DNA from: Arcobacter sp. CECT 8983
GTDB taxonomy: Bacteria; Campylobacterota; Campylobacteria; Campylobacterales; Arcobacteraceae
Reading direction: 5' to 3'
Assembly: GCF_004118855.1 (NCBI RefSeq)
Contig: NZ_PDKF01000007.1
Location: 1-64,000, forward strand
DNA: 64,000 nucleotides
The notes beneath the pieces are model-generated. The model did no database searches, was not told where the DNA came from, and saw only the letters and a program-made list of their open reading frames with translations. The position numbers were made by a program, and so were the translations under genes. Position 1 is the first letter of the stretch. Each line of letters opens with the position of its first letter. This document shows positions 18,088-26,723 of the stretch, piece after piece.

Positions 18088-18194
18088 AATGATATTCTCC
18101 TTAAAAGTGTTAAACTTTTGTATTCTTTAATAAAAAATTGTTTTAAGCTTTTAGAATATTAAATAAAAAGTGATTTGATTGATTTTGTGAAAAG

Positions 18195-18283
18195 TGGCAG
18201 TGAGTGAGGGATTCGAACCCTCGGAGGCGTGAACCTCGCCGGTTTTCAAAACCGGTACTTTCGACCAACTCAGTCAACTCACT
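18195..18283 (-). tRNA. tRNA-Ser (anticodon TGA)
   Basis: The acceptor AGTGAGT pairs perfectly with ACTCACT, followed by G-CCA encoded in the gene. The anticodon stem-loop CCGGT-TTTGAAA-ACCGG gives TGA for UCA codons. A long variable arm typical of serine tRNAs and a GGTTCGAATCC T-arm are present. Confidence 0.96.
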
Positions 18284-18303
18284 ACAACGTTAATATTTAT
18301 AAG

Positions 18304-18390
18304 TGGTGCGAATGGTGAGAATCGAACTCACACTCCGAAACCGGAATGGGATTTTAAGTCCCACGCGTCTACCTATTCCGCCACACTCGC
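18304..18390 (-). tRNA. tRNA-Leu (anticodon TAA), copy 2
   Basis: This is an identical copy of the tRNA-Leu at 16982-17068; the identity extends only a few bases beyond the mature ends on each side. It lies 20 bases upstream of tRNA-Ser and behind the strong promoter at 18438-18466. Confidence 0.96.
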
Positions 18391-18437
18391 ACTTATTGGT
18401 AGAATTTAAAAACAGATTGTTTTCAAATTGGACTGGA

Positions 18438-18466
18438 ATTATAATAGCTTTTTTTTTATTTGTCAA
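18438..18466 (-). promoter_or_regulatory. Consensus sigma-70 promoter of the tRNA-Leu/Ser unit
   Basis: On the minus strand TTGACA (18461-18466) and TATAAT (18438-18443) are separated by exactly 17 bases. The predicted start lies about 40 bases before tRNA-Leu copy 2. Such a perfect promoter fits a stable-RNA operon and could also serve the EamA gene. Confidence 0.75.
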
Positions 18467-18536
18467 GAGTTTTTTAAAAAAAGTTGAAAAATTTTTCAAA
18501 TTTAATTATTTAATCATTTTTGAACAGCAAAAAAAG

Positions 18537-18559
18537 TATAATGTCCACCATATTATAAT
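18537..18559 (+). promoter_or_regulatory. Candidate ilvD promoter with two -10 boxes
   Basis: TATAAT occurs at 18537-18542 and again at 18554-18559, the second 21 bases before the ilvD start. A TTGAAC at 18520-18525 is the only -35-like sequence, but its spacing fits neither box well. A small palindrome TTGAAAAATTTTTCAA lies upstream (about 18484-18499). Confidence 0.4.
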
Positions 18560-18580
18560 AGCACTAGTAAAGGATATTAA

Positions 18581-20269
18581 TTGAGAAGTAATGAGATTAA
18601 AAAAGGCTATGACAGAACGCCTCATAGGTCACTATTAAGAGCTACGGGACTAAAAGATGAAGATTTTGATAAACCCTTTATTGGTGTAGCAAACTCTTTT
18701 ATTGAACTAATTCCAGGACATTTCTTTTTAGATAAAGTTTCACAAATCATAAAAGAAGAAATTAAAGCAAATGGATGTGTTCCTTTTGAGTTTAATACTA
18801 TTGGTGTTGATGATGGTATTGCAATGGGACATGATGGAATGTTATTCTCTCTTCCTTCAAGAGAGTTAATTGCGAACTCTATTGAAACAGTAATGAATGC
18901 ACACAAACTTGATGCAATGATTGCTATTCCAAACTGTGATAAAATCGTTCCAGGTATGATTATGGGTGCATTAAGAGTTGATGTTCCAACTGTATTTGTA
19001 TCAGGTGGACCAATGCAAAAAGGTCATACTAAAGATGGTGCCCCAATTGATTTAGCTACAGCTTTTGAAGCAGTTGGTAAATATGAAAAAGGTGACATGA
19101 ACGAAGAAGAACTAAAAGATATCGAGTGTAATGCCTGTCCAAGTGGTGGTTCATGTTCTGGGATGTTTACAGCTAACTCTATGAATACTTTAATGGAAGC
19201 TATGGGAATTGCCCTTCCTGGAAATGGAACAATCTTAGCCCTTACACCTGAAAGAGAAGAGTTATATAGAAAAGCAGCTAGAAGAATTTGTGAAATTGCA
19301 AAAGATGAAAAGGCAAGTGAAGAGTTTAAACTAAGAAATATTTTAAACGAAAATGCAGTAAGAAATGCATTTGCAGTTGATATGGCAATGGGTGGTTCTT
19401 CAAATACAGTTTTACATATGTTAGCAATTGCAAAAGAAGCTGGAGTTAACTTTAACTTAGAAGATATTAACTCTATTTCTAAAAAAGTTTCTCATATTGC
19501 TAAGATTTCTCCATCTTTATCAACTGTTCATATGGAAGATATCAATAAAGCTGGTGGAGTAAATGCCGTTATGAAAGAGATGTCAAAAAGAGGTGATGAT
19601 ATTTTAATTGATAATCCAACTATTGGTGGGATTTCAACTTTAGAAAAAATCAAAGATGCCCAAATTAAAGATACAAATATTATTCACACTATTGATAATC
19701 CATATAGTGAAGTTGGTGGATTAGCGATTCTTTATGGTAATTTAGCAGAACAAGGTGCTGTTATAAAAACTGCTGGTATCACAGGAGATAGAGTTTTCAC
19801 AGGTAAAGCTGTATGTTTTGATGGACAACCAGAAGCAATCAAAGGTATTGTAGAAGGTAAAGTTCAAGCTGGTAATGTAGTTGTTATTAGATATGAAGGT
19901 CCTAAAGGTGGTCCAGGTATGCAAGAAATGCTAGCACCTACTTCACTTATCATGGGAATGGGACTTGGAGATAAAGTTGCTTTAATCACTGATGGTAGAT
20001 TCTCAGGAGCTACTAGAGGAGCAAGTATCGGTCACGTAAGTCCAGAAGCAGCAGAAGGTGGAATGATTGGATTATTAAAAGATGGTGATGAAATTCACAT
20101 TGATGTTGACCAATATATTTTATCTGTAAATTTAAGTGACGAAGAAATTGCAAAAAGAAAAGCAGAATTTACTCCACTTAAAAAACCTCTTAACTCAAAA
20201 TGGTTAGGACAATATAGAGCACTTGTAACTAATGCAAGCTCTGGGGCAGTACTTAAAACTGACCTTTAA
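18581..20269 (+). CDS. ilvD: Dihydroxy-acid dehydratase
   Basis: IlvD removes water from 2,3-dihydroxy-isovalerate and -methylvalerate, the third step of valine and isoleucine synthesis, and also supplies the leucine and pantothenate precursors. The 562 residues match the family throughout: [19 protein letters not shown] at the N-terminus, the NCDKIVPGM and [12 protein letters not shown] cysteine motifs that hold the iron-sulfur cluster, and the Mg-binding DGRFSGAT region near the C-terminus. The start is TTG with AAAGGA 6 bases before it. A strong terminator follows, so the gene is monocistronic; no other branched-chain gene is nearby. Confidence 0.97.
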   Translation: MRSNEIKKGYDRTPHRSLLRATGLKDEDFDKPFIGVANSFIELIPGHFFLDKVSQIIKEEIKANGCVPFEFNTIGVDDGIAMGHDGMLFSLPSRELIANSIETVMNAHKLDAMIAIPNCDKIVPGMIMGALRVDVPTVFVSGGPMQKGHTKDGAPIDLATAFEAVGKYEKGDMNEEELKDIECNACPSGGSCSGMFTANSMNTLMEAMGIALPGNGTILALTPEREELYRKAARRICEIAKDEKASEEFKLRNILNENAVRNAFAVDMAMGGSSNTVLHMLAIAKEAGVNFNLEDINSISKKVSHIAKISPSLSTVHMEDINKAGGVNAVMKEMSKRGDDILIDNPTIGGISTLEKIKDAQIKDTNIIHTIDNPYSEVGGLAILYGNLAEQGAVIKTAGITGDRVFTGKAVCFDGQPEAIKGIVEGKVQAGNVVVIRYEGPKGGPGMQEMLAPTSLIMGMGLGDKVALITDGRFSGATRGASIGHVSPEAAEGGMIGLLKDGDEIHIDVDQYILSVNLSDEEIAKRKAEFTPLKKPLNSKWLGQYRALVTNASSGAVLKTDL

Positions 20270-20275
20270 AATACT

Positions 20276-20310
20276 AAACAAAGTATGAGAAAATTCATAC
20301 TTTGTTTTAA
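20276..20310 (+). terminator. Rho-independent terminator after ilvD
   Basis: A perfect 13-base stem, AAACAAAGTATGA (20276-20288) with TCATACTTTGTTT (20295-20307), encloses a 6-base loop. The arms provide A and T tracts on both sides, so it could act in both directions. Confidence 0.85.
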
Positions 20311-20408
20311 CTCTTCTTTCTTTTACATTAATCTTTTATTTACGATTTATTCAAAAATAGTTTACATTTAGCTATTATAATTCTTTTTAAATATATTAGA
20401 AAGGATAA

Positions 20409-21833
20409 ATGAAAATGTTAAAAAAACTATTTTTCGCCGTAATATTTATAGCTACATGTTCATTTGCTGAGTCAATAGACTTCCAAATGGCTGACAAAAA
20501 TCCACAAAGAGTAGCTCCAAGTAACCCAAATCAAATTTTGTCATTTAATGATAGTATCAAAGAACCAATGAAATCAGTTGTAAATATTGCAGCTAAAAGA
20601 AGAGTATCTTCAAATGCTGGCAATATTCCATTTCAGATGTTTAATGATCCATTCCTAAGAAGATTTTTTGGAGATCAATTCAATGAACAATTTGGACAAA
20701 ATAGAATTCAAAGATCACTTGGTTCTGGTGTTATTATCTCAAAAGATGGATATATCGTAACAAACAATCACGTTATTGAAAATGCAGAAGAAATTATTAT
20801 TACTATTGCAGACAATCCAAGAGAGTATAATGCAAGAGTTATAGGAAAAGATTCAGATAGTGACTTAGCTGTTATCAAAATTGAAGGAAAAGATTTTGAT
20901 GCTATTAAATTTGGCTACTCTGAAAACCTTCACGTTGGGGATTTAATTTTTGCTATTGGTAATCCATTTGGTATTGGTACAACAGTAACACAAGGTATCA
21001 TCTCAGCACTTAATAAAGACCATGTAGGTATCAATAGATATGAAAACTTTATCCAAACAGATGCGTCAATCAACCCAGGAAATTCTGGTGGGGCTTTAGT
21101 TGATAGTAGAGGTGCATTGATTGGTATAAACAGTGCAATTATCTCTAAGTCTGGTGGAAACAACGGTATTGGATTTGCAATTCCTGTTTCTATGGTAAAA
21201 GATGTTGTTAAAAAACTTATTGAAGATGGAAAAGTTACAAGAGGATACTTAGGTGTTGTTATTGGAGAACTAGACCAAAGAGTTTCAAAACTATATAAAA
21301 GATCAGACGGTGCACTTATTTTAGATGTTGCAAGTGATACACCAGCTTCAAAAGCAGGATTAAAAAGAGGTGATTTAATCTACTCAATCAACAATCTTCC
21401 AATCAAAGATAGAAAAGATTTACAAAATGTTATTGCATCATTTAAACCAAATCAAACAATAGTTGTAAAACTTGAAAGAGATAAAAAAGATGTAAAAATA
21501 AACGTAACTTTAGGAAATAGAGCGGGACTTGTAACTTCTGATTCAAATAATGGTAAGTTCTTAGGTGGACTTTTATTATCGGAACTTAATGCAAATGTTA
21601 TAAAAAGATTTAGACTAAGCTCAAATACAAAAGGTGTTTTAGTAGTAAATGTTGAACCAAATTCAGATGCTGAGAAAGTTGGATTTGAACCAGGAGATGT
21701 TATTATACAAATAGAAGATATTGAAGTAAAAAGCTTCCCTGATATGCAACAAGCAATAAGAAAGTATAATAAAAAGCTAAAAAGAATTTATGTAAATAGA
21801 TATGGTCAGACAATTGTTCTAGCTATAAAATAA
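20409..21833 (+). CDS. htrA: Periplasmic serine protease/chaperone HtrA (Do family)
   Basis: HtrA degrades or refolds damaged envelope proteins. The 474 residues show a signal peptide (about 1-20, CSFAES), a trypsin-like domain with the triad His in NNHV, Asp in DSDLAVIK and Ser in GNSGGAL, and two PDZ domains (about 275-365 and 375-470). It precedes cprR and cprS, the same order as in Campylobacter jejuni, where the two-component system is linked to envelope stress. The AAAGGA ribosome-binding site is only 3 bases from the ATG at 20409; the ATG at 20415 (MLKKLFF) is better spaced and may be the true start. Confidence 0.95.
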   Translation: MKMLKKLFFAVIFIATCSFAESIDFQMADKNPQRVAPSNPNQILSFNDSIKEPMKSVVNIAAKRRVSSNAGNIPFQMFNDPFLRRFFGDQFNEQFGQNRIQRSLGSGVIISKDGYIVTNNHVIENAEEIIITIADNPREYNARVIGKDSDSDLAVIKIEGKDFDAIKFGYSENLHVGDLIFAIGNPFGIGTTVTQGIISALNKDHVGINRYENFIQTDASINPGNSGGALVDSRGALIGINSAIISKSGGNNGIGFAIPVSMVKDVVKKLIEDGKVTRGYLGVVIGELDQRVSKLYKRSDGALILDVASDTPASKAGLKRGDLIYSINNLPIKDRKDLQNVIASFKPNQTIVVKLERDKKDVKINVTLGNRAGLVTSDSNNGKFLGGLLLSELNANVIKRFRLSSNTKGVLVVNVEPNSDAEKVGFEPGDVIIQIEDIEVKSFPDMQQAIRKYNKKLKRIYVNRYGQTIVLAIK

Positions 21834-21858
21834 AGGATTTCCTATAATACAAGTACTA

Positions 21859-22518
21859 ATGATAGAAGATGATTTAGAACTAGCTCAAATCATCACAGAG
21901 TATTTAGCCTCACAAGACATTGAAGTAACAAATACAGATAGCCCATATAATGGGCTATCTATGTTAAATCTAAAAAAATATGAATTAGTTATATTAGACC
22001 TTACTTTGCCGGAAATAGACGGATTGGAAGTTATTCCTAAAATTAGAGAAAAATCTGATATTCCTATTATTATTTCAAGTGCAAGGGATGATATCCTTGA
22101 TAAAGTAATGGGACTAGAAAGAGGAGCAGATGATTATCTTCCTAAACCATATAATCCAAGGGAACTTCAAGCTAGAATCAAAGCTATTTTAAAAAGAATT
22201 GGTGGAACTGAAAAGAAAAAAGAAGAAGAGAAAAAAAGTGACTTCATACTAAAAGAAGATGATATGCAAATCATTTTTAAAGATGAATCACTTAATCTTA
22301 CTCTTGCAGAATATGATATTTTAAGACTTCTTATTCAAAGAAATGGTGCAGTTATTGCAAGAGAAGATTTTATCTATACTAGTGACCATATTGAAGATGA
22401 CAGCAGTTTAAAAAATATTGATGTTATGATTTCAAGAATAAGAACAAAAATAGCTAAAATAGATGACTCTAAAACATATATAAAATCAGTACGTGGAATT
22501 GGTTATCAACTAGTATGA
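21859..22518 (+). CDS. cprR: OmpR-family response regulator CprR-like
   Basis: Receiver domain with phospho-acceptor in LVILDLTLP and Lys in LPKPYNP, then a winged-helix DNA-binding domain with the motif VMISRIRTKI and the end SVRGIGYQLV. It lies between htrA and its kinase, matching the Campylobacter cprRS locus. The first ATG, used for these coordinates, encodes MIEDD and would remove the first beta strand. In the same frame the codons before it read ATA CAA GTA CTA, giving the usual strand xQVLMIEDD. An AAAGGA lies 9 bases before that ATA (21847), or 6 before the ATA at 21844. The functional start is therefore probably an ATA codon. It overlaps the kinase gene by ATGA. Confidence 0.92.
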   Translation: MIEDDLELAQIITEYLASQDIEVTNTDSPYNGLSMLNLKKYELVILDLTLPEIDGLEVIPKIREKSDIPIIISSARDDILDKVMGLERGADDYLPKPYNPRELQARIKAILKRIGGTEKKKEEEKKSDFILKEDDMQIIFKDESLNLTLAEYDILRLLIQRNGAVIAREDFIYTSDHIEDDSSLKNIDVMISRIRTKIAKIDDSKTYIKSVRGIGYQLV

Positions 22519-23735
22519 TTCGAAATATTTCTATCTCTGCTTTTATCAATACTATTTTTATTTTGGCTTTAATTGCTGTTTCTATTACCTTTGCGATTTT
22601 TATAAAGCTTGATAAGCAAAGATACAATATCACTATGCAAAAAAAATATGAACTTGTAGCAGAAAATATACTTAAATCACTTGAAAGTAAGCCTAACAAT
22701 GCTGGTGTGAAGTTTATTATTGAACAGTTTAAAATGGTTCAAGTTGATAAAAAAGAACTAAAACTAAAAATCATAAACAATGGAAAACCCTTGATTTTAA
22801 GAGATACTCTTGATGGAGTGTATAGAATTATTAGCTTAGATGACATTTTATATATTTATGTTCAAAGAGATGGTTATAACTTGATGATAAAAGATACTCA
22901 AAGTTATACCTATAATCTCATGATTATTTCCCTTGCTATTGCTATTTCTCTTGGTGTACTTTTTTTACTATATTATATTTTAAAAAGAAAACTAAAGCCT
23001 CTTAGAAGACTAAATAAAGAGATTAAGAAATTCTCAGAAGGCAATTTTAATGTAAAAATCAAATCAAATAGTAGTGATGAAATAGGAACTATTGCAAAAA
23101 CTTTTGATGAAGCATTAACTCATATAAACAATCAAAGAAAATCAAAAGATTTATTTATGCGTAATATGATGCATGAACTAAAAACACCAATTACAAAAGC
23201 CATGTTTATAGCAGAGACTTTAGAAGATGAGAGAAAAAGAGATATGCTTCAAAAAGCCTTTCATCGTATGGACGATATCATCAAAGAACTTGCAATGGTT
23301 GAGAAACTAACTTCAAGTAACACTTTTGTGTATAAAGAACTAACTTCATTTTTCAAAATCTATACAAAGACTTTAGACATAGCTCTTTTAAGTCCTGATA
23401 AAATAAGTTCTAAAATAAAAGACTTTAATCTAAATGCAGATACAGGAATGCTTTCTGTAGCTCTTAAAAACCTCATTGACAATGCAATAAAGTTTTCACC
23501 AAATTCACATGCAATATTAAATGCGAACAAACATAGAGTAGATATTATTTCAGAAGGTGAACCTTTAAAAGAGAGTCTTGAATACTACACAGAACCTTTT
23601 TCTCAAGAAGAGAAAAGAAGTGATGGTTTTGGTTTAGGTTTATATATTGTAAAAACTATTGCAAATTTACATGAATTTAAATTAGTTTACAATCACAATA
23701 AAGGCAAAAACATCTTTTCTATTTTGATAGATTAA
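22515..23735 (+). CDS. cprS: Sensor histidine kinase CprS-like
   Basis: The 406-residue protein has two membrane helices (about 8-28 and 135-155) around a small periplasmic sensor of about 100 residues. A HAMP domain (about 155-210, LKPLRRLNKEIKKFSEGNF), the kinase box MMHELKTPITKAM and an ATPase domain (NLIDNAIKFS, GFGLGLYIV) follow. The kinase core is of the CpxA/ArsS type, unlike the HQWRQP kinases elsewhere in the window. It is co-transcribed with the regulator (ATGA overlap) and htrA, which suggests an envelope-stress role. Its 3' end overlaps the convergent cysteine-rich gene by 17 bases. Confidence 0.92.
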   Translation: MIRNISISAFINTIFILALIAVSITFAIFIKLDKQRYNITMQKKYELVAENILKSLESKPNNAGVKFIIEQFKMVQVDKKELKLKIINNGKPLILRDTLDGVYRIISLDDILYIYVQRDGYNLMIKDTQSYTYNLMIISLAIAISLGVLFLLYYILKRKLKPLRRLNKEIKKFSEGNFNVKIKSNSSDEIGTIAKTFDEALTHINNQRKSKDLFMRNMMHELKTPITKAMFIAETLEDERKRDMLQKAFHRMDDIIKELAMVEKLTSSNTFVYKELTSFFKIYTKTLDIALLSPDKISSKIKDFNLNADTGMLSVALKNLIDNAIKFSPNSHAILNANKHRVDIISEGEPLKESLEYYTEPFSQEEKRSDGFGLGLYIVKTIANLHEFKLVYNHNKGKNIFSILID

Positions 23736-24144
23736 CATTTTTCATTGCCTCAAACCAGTTTCTATTAAAATTCTTTTTAATATACCTTTCTTTGTGTGGG
23801 ACTAAACATCCTGCGCAGTTTTGATGGATATAATCTTCCCCTTCAAACTGGGCACCATCTTTTGAATCAATGCTACAATAGGAATACAAGGTTTTTCCTT
23901 CTTGTTTTTTTACCCCATCATCATCAAACCTAAAGTTAGGACAGGCACAGAAGTAACAGTTTAACTCATCATAATCATGACACTTTTTATTGTCTTTGTA
24001 CAAAGGACAAAAGTCAGGTTCATTTTTTACCATATTTTCAAATTTGAAATATGCTATAACCTCATCTTTAGTTTTGTCTTTTAGCTTTTCCATTATCTTT
24101 GCATGTTTGTTTCCATGCTCTAAATACCACTGTTTATATGTCAT
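23719..24144 (-). CDS. Cysteine-rich small-domain protein
   Basis: The 141-residue protein has nine cysteines. The cluster CPLYKDNKKCHDYDELNCYF followed by CACPNF matches the pattern of the small cysteine-rich (zinc-finger-like) family found in many anaerobes and archaea. Later cysteines lie in YSYCS, HQNCAGC. They probably bind zinc or an iron-sulfur cluster. No enzyme function can be assigned. It lies at the head-on end of cprS and is followed upstream by an SDR gene 9 bases away, so it may be the last gene of the operon that begins with the KAP NTPase. Confidence 0.75.
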   Translation of the reverse strand: MTYKQWYLEHGNKHAKIMEKLKDKTKDEVIAYFKFENMVKNEPDFCPLYKDNKKCHDYDELNCYFCACPNFRFDDDGVKKQEGKTLYSYCSIDSKDGAQFEGEDYIHQNCAGCLVPHKERYIKKNFNRNWFEAMKNVNLSK

Positions 24145-24153
24145 TTTCTCTTC

Positions 24154-24840
24154 TTAAATATATATCATTTTTTTTGTCATTCCACCATCAATAGTAAAAT
24201 TACTACCTGTTATAAAACCTCTATTTTCTAATAAAAACTTTACTACATCAACTATATCTTTTACACTTCCAACTCTTCCTGATAAGTGTTGTTCCTTATC
24301 TTCTTTTGTTGGAATATACTCTTTACTTGTATTTATCCACCCAGGACTAATAGAGTTTACTTTTATCTCTTTTGATAAAGAGTTTGCTAAAGCATGAGTC
24401 AAAGAACTTATGCCTCCTTTTGAAGCACTATAAGCCTCTGTTCCCTTTTCAGACATAATAGCTCTTGTAGAAGAAATATTTATAATATGCCCTTTTGATT
24501 TTTTTAATCTTTTTGCAAACTTTTTTGATAGTATATACGGTGCTCTTAAATTTGTATTTAAAATTTTATTCCACTCTTTAATAGTTTGCTCTTTTAAAGG
24601 TTTGTGTGTAAATATTCCAGCATTATTTATAAGCGCATAAATATTATCATGGTTATTTTTTATATTTTTAATAGTTTCTAAAAGCTCTTTTTTTGAACTC
24701 AAATCACATGAATAAAACTCTACACCTTTTATATCATTTTTCTGAATATCTATATTTATAATCTTGTATTTTTTTCTTAAAGCTTTGGCTAATGCTCTTC
24801 CAATACCATTTGAAGCGCCAGTTATAATTATAGTTTTCAA
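24154..24840 (-). CDS. Short-chain dehydrogenase/reductase
   Basis: The 228-residue Rossmann protein has the cofactor motif TGASNGIG at residues 6-13, NNAG near 88, and catalytic Ser, Tyr and Lys in INISST and YSASKGG. The end FITGSNFTIDGG is typical of classical SDRs. The substrate is unknown. The start is TTG at 24838-24840, overlapping the dtd stop codon, so it is translated together with dtd. Confidence 0.88.
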   Translation of the reverse strand: MKTIIITGASNGIGRALAKALRKKYKIINIDIQKNDIKGVEFYSCDLSSKKELLETIKNIKNNHDNIYALINNAGIFTHKPLKEQTIKEWNKILNTNLRAPYILSKKFAKRLKKSKGHIINISSTRAIMSEKGTEAYSASKGGISSLTHALANSLSKEIKVNSISPGWINTSKEYIPTKEDKEQHLSGRVGSVKDIVDVVKFLLENRGFITGSNFTIDGGMTKKMIYI

Positions 24841-25286
24841 TTTAACTCTTTACTATCTATTATAAATGTAACTGGACCATCATTTTGAATACTTACATCC
24901 ATATATGCTCCAAATACTCCGCTTTGTACTTTTATACCTTGATTTGCAACTGTAACTTTAAACTCTTCATAATATTCATTTGCTATTTGGGGATTTTCAC
25001 TTGCATCAAAACTAGGTCGTCTTCCTTTTTTGATATTTCCTGCAAGGGTAAACTGAGAGATAATCAAAGCTTCTCCCTGTACATCTAAAAGTGATAAGTT
25101 CATCTTGTCATTTTCATCTTGGAAGATTCTAAGATTTACTATTTTGTTTACTAGCTTTTGAATGTCCTCTTTTGTATCACCTTTTTTAACTCCAAGTAAG
25201 ATATTTAATCCTTGTTTTATTTGCCCTACTATTTTATCCTCTACTTTTACAGATGAAGATTTTACTCTTTGAATAACTGCTATCAT
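24837..25286 (-). CDS. dtd: D-aminoacyl-tRNA deacylase
   Basis: Dtd hydrolyses D-amino acids wrongly attached to tRNA. The 149 residues match the family in length and motifs: start MIAVIQRVKSSSV, the SQFTL motif with the catalytic-site Thr region, and NDGPVTF near the C-terminus, which holds the Gly-cisPro-type specificity loop. The ATG overlaps the stop of the KAP-type NTPase gene (ATGA), and the next gene overlaps its own stop, so a tightly coupled operon is likely. Confidence 0.95.
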   Translation of the reverse strand: MIAVIQRVKSSSVKVEDKIVGQIKQGLNILLGVKKGDTKEDIQKLVNKIVNLRIFQDENDKMNLSLLDVQGEALIISQFTLAGNIKKGRRPSFDASENPQIANEYYEEFKVTVANQGIKVQSGVFGAYMDVSIQNDGPVTFIIDSKELN

Positions 25287-26557
25287 TTATTTTCATCCTT
25301 GATTAAAATACCTGTTTCTATGAAGTTGCTTATTTTATTAAAAATATCTCTTTCTGCTTCATTTTTACTTTCTATTAAACTATCAAAATCTAATTTTTTA
25401 AAATAAATAAAACTCTTCACTAAATTTTTATAGTCTTCTATAAAATCTTGAATTTCTGCACTATTATCAGCATAATCTGATTTTTTATTTCTTTCTCTTT
25501 CTTCTATGGCAACAATATTCTTTAAATGAACTATATTATCAGCCTCATTTATATATGAAGATAATCTATCTATTAATGAAATATTAGAATTTATAGAAAA
25601 ATTTAGTTCATCTGGATTATTACCTACTATTTTTGAATAATCAAGTTCAAGATTAGCTTGAATTCCTTTTATATCTTTATCTTTGATATATGCATAGAAT
25701 ATATGGTGATTCAATATGAAATTTATATTTACTAATATAAAATATTTAATAAAGCTTTCACTTTTTCCAATATCACTTTTTTCTATCCACTCTAAAAGAT
25801 TATCTAATACTTGAATATATATTCTTGCATTTAGTTCTTCTGTTTCTTCTATTGTTTTAAGTATTAGCTCTCTATGCTTTTCTAAGTCTTTATACTTTTC
25901 TTTACTATCAAATATTAAATTAAACAACTCTTCTATACTTGGATTATAGTACAAGTATTTTGATACAGTTTTCTCTTTTACATTTGAGAAAATATCTTTC
26001 TCTTTTCCTTCAAATACATCATCGTTTAGGATAATCACTATCTTACACCCAAAGTTTAAAGATAGTTGTGTAATAAAACCAAAAAGGTCATTTAGGTCTA
26101 TCTCTTTTGATTTTCTTTCAAAATCATCAAAACAAATTATTCCACCATTGTTTAATCTTGATAAAGCAACTCTTTCTATATTATCTTCTTGTTCTTCTCT
26201 TAAACCATTTGCAATTTTCTTTGAACCAAATCTTTTCATTCTTTTTGTAAAAGTTGAAAAACCGTTAGTTACAAAGTTCTTCCCACCAATTGCATCATAG
26301 TAAACTTGTGAAAAAATATCATTTTCTATCTCTTCAATTGAGCTTTTACCATAAAGGCTAATATATGAATAAACTTCTCGTTTCTTTTTTAACTCTTTTT
26401 TTAATTCTTCAGTAGCAATCTTTTCTTGCCAAAAATGAGTCTTACCACTTCCCCATTTTCCTGATAGCATGATTACCTTGCCATTGTTATCATCACTTCT
26501 TAAATAACTATTTTCGCTACCTACTAAATACTCTTCTAAAACTTTTTGATTTGCCAT
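25283..26557 (-). CDS. KAP-like P-loop NTPase
   Basis: The 424-residue protein has a Walker A GKWGSGKT at residues 33-40 and a Walker B region GGIICFDDFE near 140, followed by an AAA-like fold and a long helical C-terminal half. This fits the KAP family of STAND-related NTPases. No membrane segment typical of many KAP proteins is obvious. Some KAP proteins exclude phages, others act in membrane complexes; neither is shown here. It overlaps dtd by ATGA, which suggests a housekeeping operon rather than a mobile defence island. The ribosome-binding site is AAGAAG. Confidence 0.7.
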   Translation of the reverse strand: MANQKVLEEYLVGSENSYLRSDDNNGKVIMLSGKWGSGKTHFWQEKIATEELKKELKKKREVYSYISLYGKSSIEEIENDIFSQVYYDAIGGKNFVTNGFSTFTKRMKRFGSKKIANGLREEQEDNIERVALSRLNNGGIICFDDFERKSKEIDLNDLFGFITQLSLNFGCKIVIILNDDVFEGKEKDIFSNVKEKTVSKYLYYNPSIEELFNLIFDSKEKYKDLEKHRELILKTIEETEELNARIYIQVLDNLLEWIEKSDIGKSESFIKYFILVNINFILNHHIFYAYIKDKDIKGIQANLELDYSKIVGNNPDELNFSINSNISLIDRLSSYINEADNIVHLKNIVAIEERERNKKSDYADNSAEIQDFIEDYKNLVKSFIYFKKLDFDSLIESKNEAERDIFNKISNFIETGILIKDENK

Positions 26558-26631
26558 ATTTCTTCTTTTTTATTTCGTATATAATATTTTACAATATAAA
26601 AATAAAAGAACTAGTTGTGTGTAGATTCAAG

Positions 26632-26698
26632 GCGCTGATTGTTTTTCTTGATTGAACTTACTTAAAGTAAGTGATTGAAAGAAAAATAATTAGCAACG
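26632..26698. repeat. Long imperfect hairpin, related to one at 38870-38916
   Basis: An inverted repeat is centred on CTTAC-TTAAA-GTAAG (26657-26671). Outer arms with runs TTTTTCTT (26642-26649) and AAAGAAAAA (26678-26686) extend it to about 65 bases with internal mismatches. It may act as the terminator of the minus-strand gene ending at 26724. Its core TTACTTARAGTAARTGAYT recurs in the hairpin after grpE. Confidence 0.5.
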
Positions 26699-26723
26699 AA
26701 GAAGATGCTTACAAATTGTTCTT

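Noticed and set aside
18290-18584. Open frames on both strands over tRNA-Leu copy 2
   Set aside because: They overlap a clear tRNA and its promoter and have no protein-like composition.
25283-26557. Anti-phage defence island around the KAP NTPase
   Set aside because: Neighbours are housekeeping genes (dtd, MarC, dsbD); no integrase, restriction or toxin gene is near, and base composition is unchanged.
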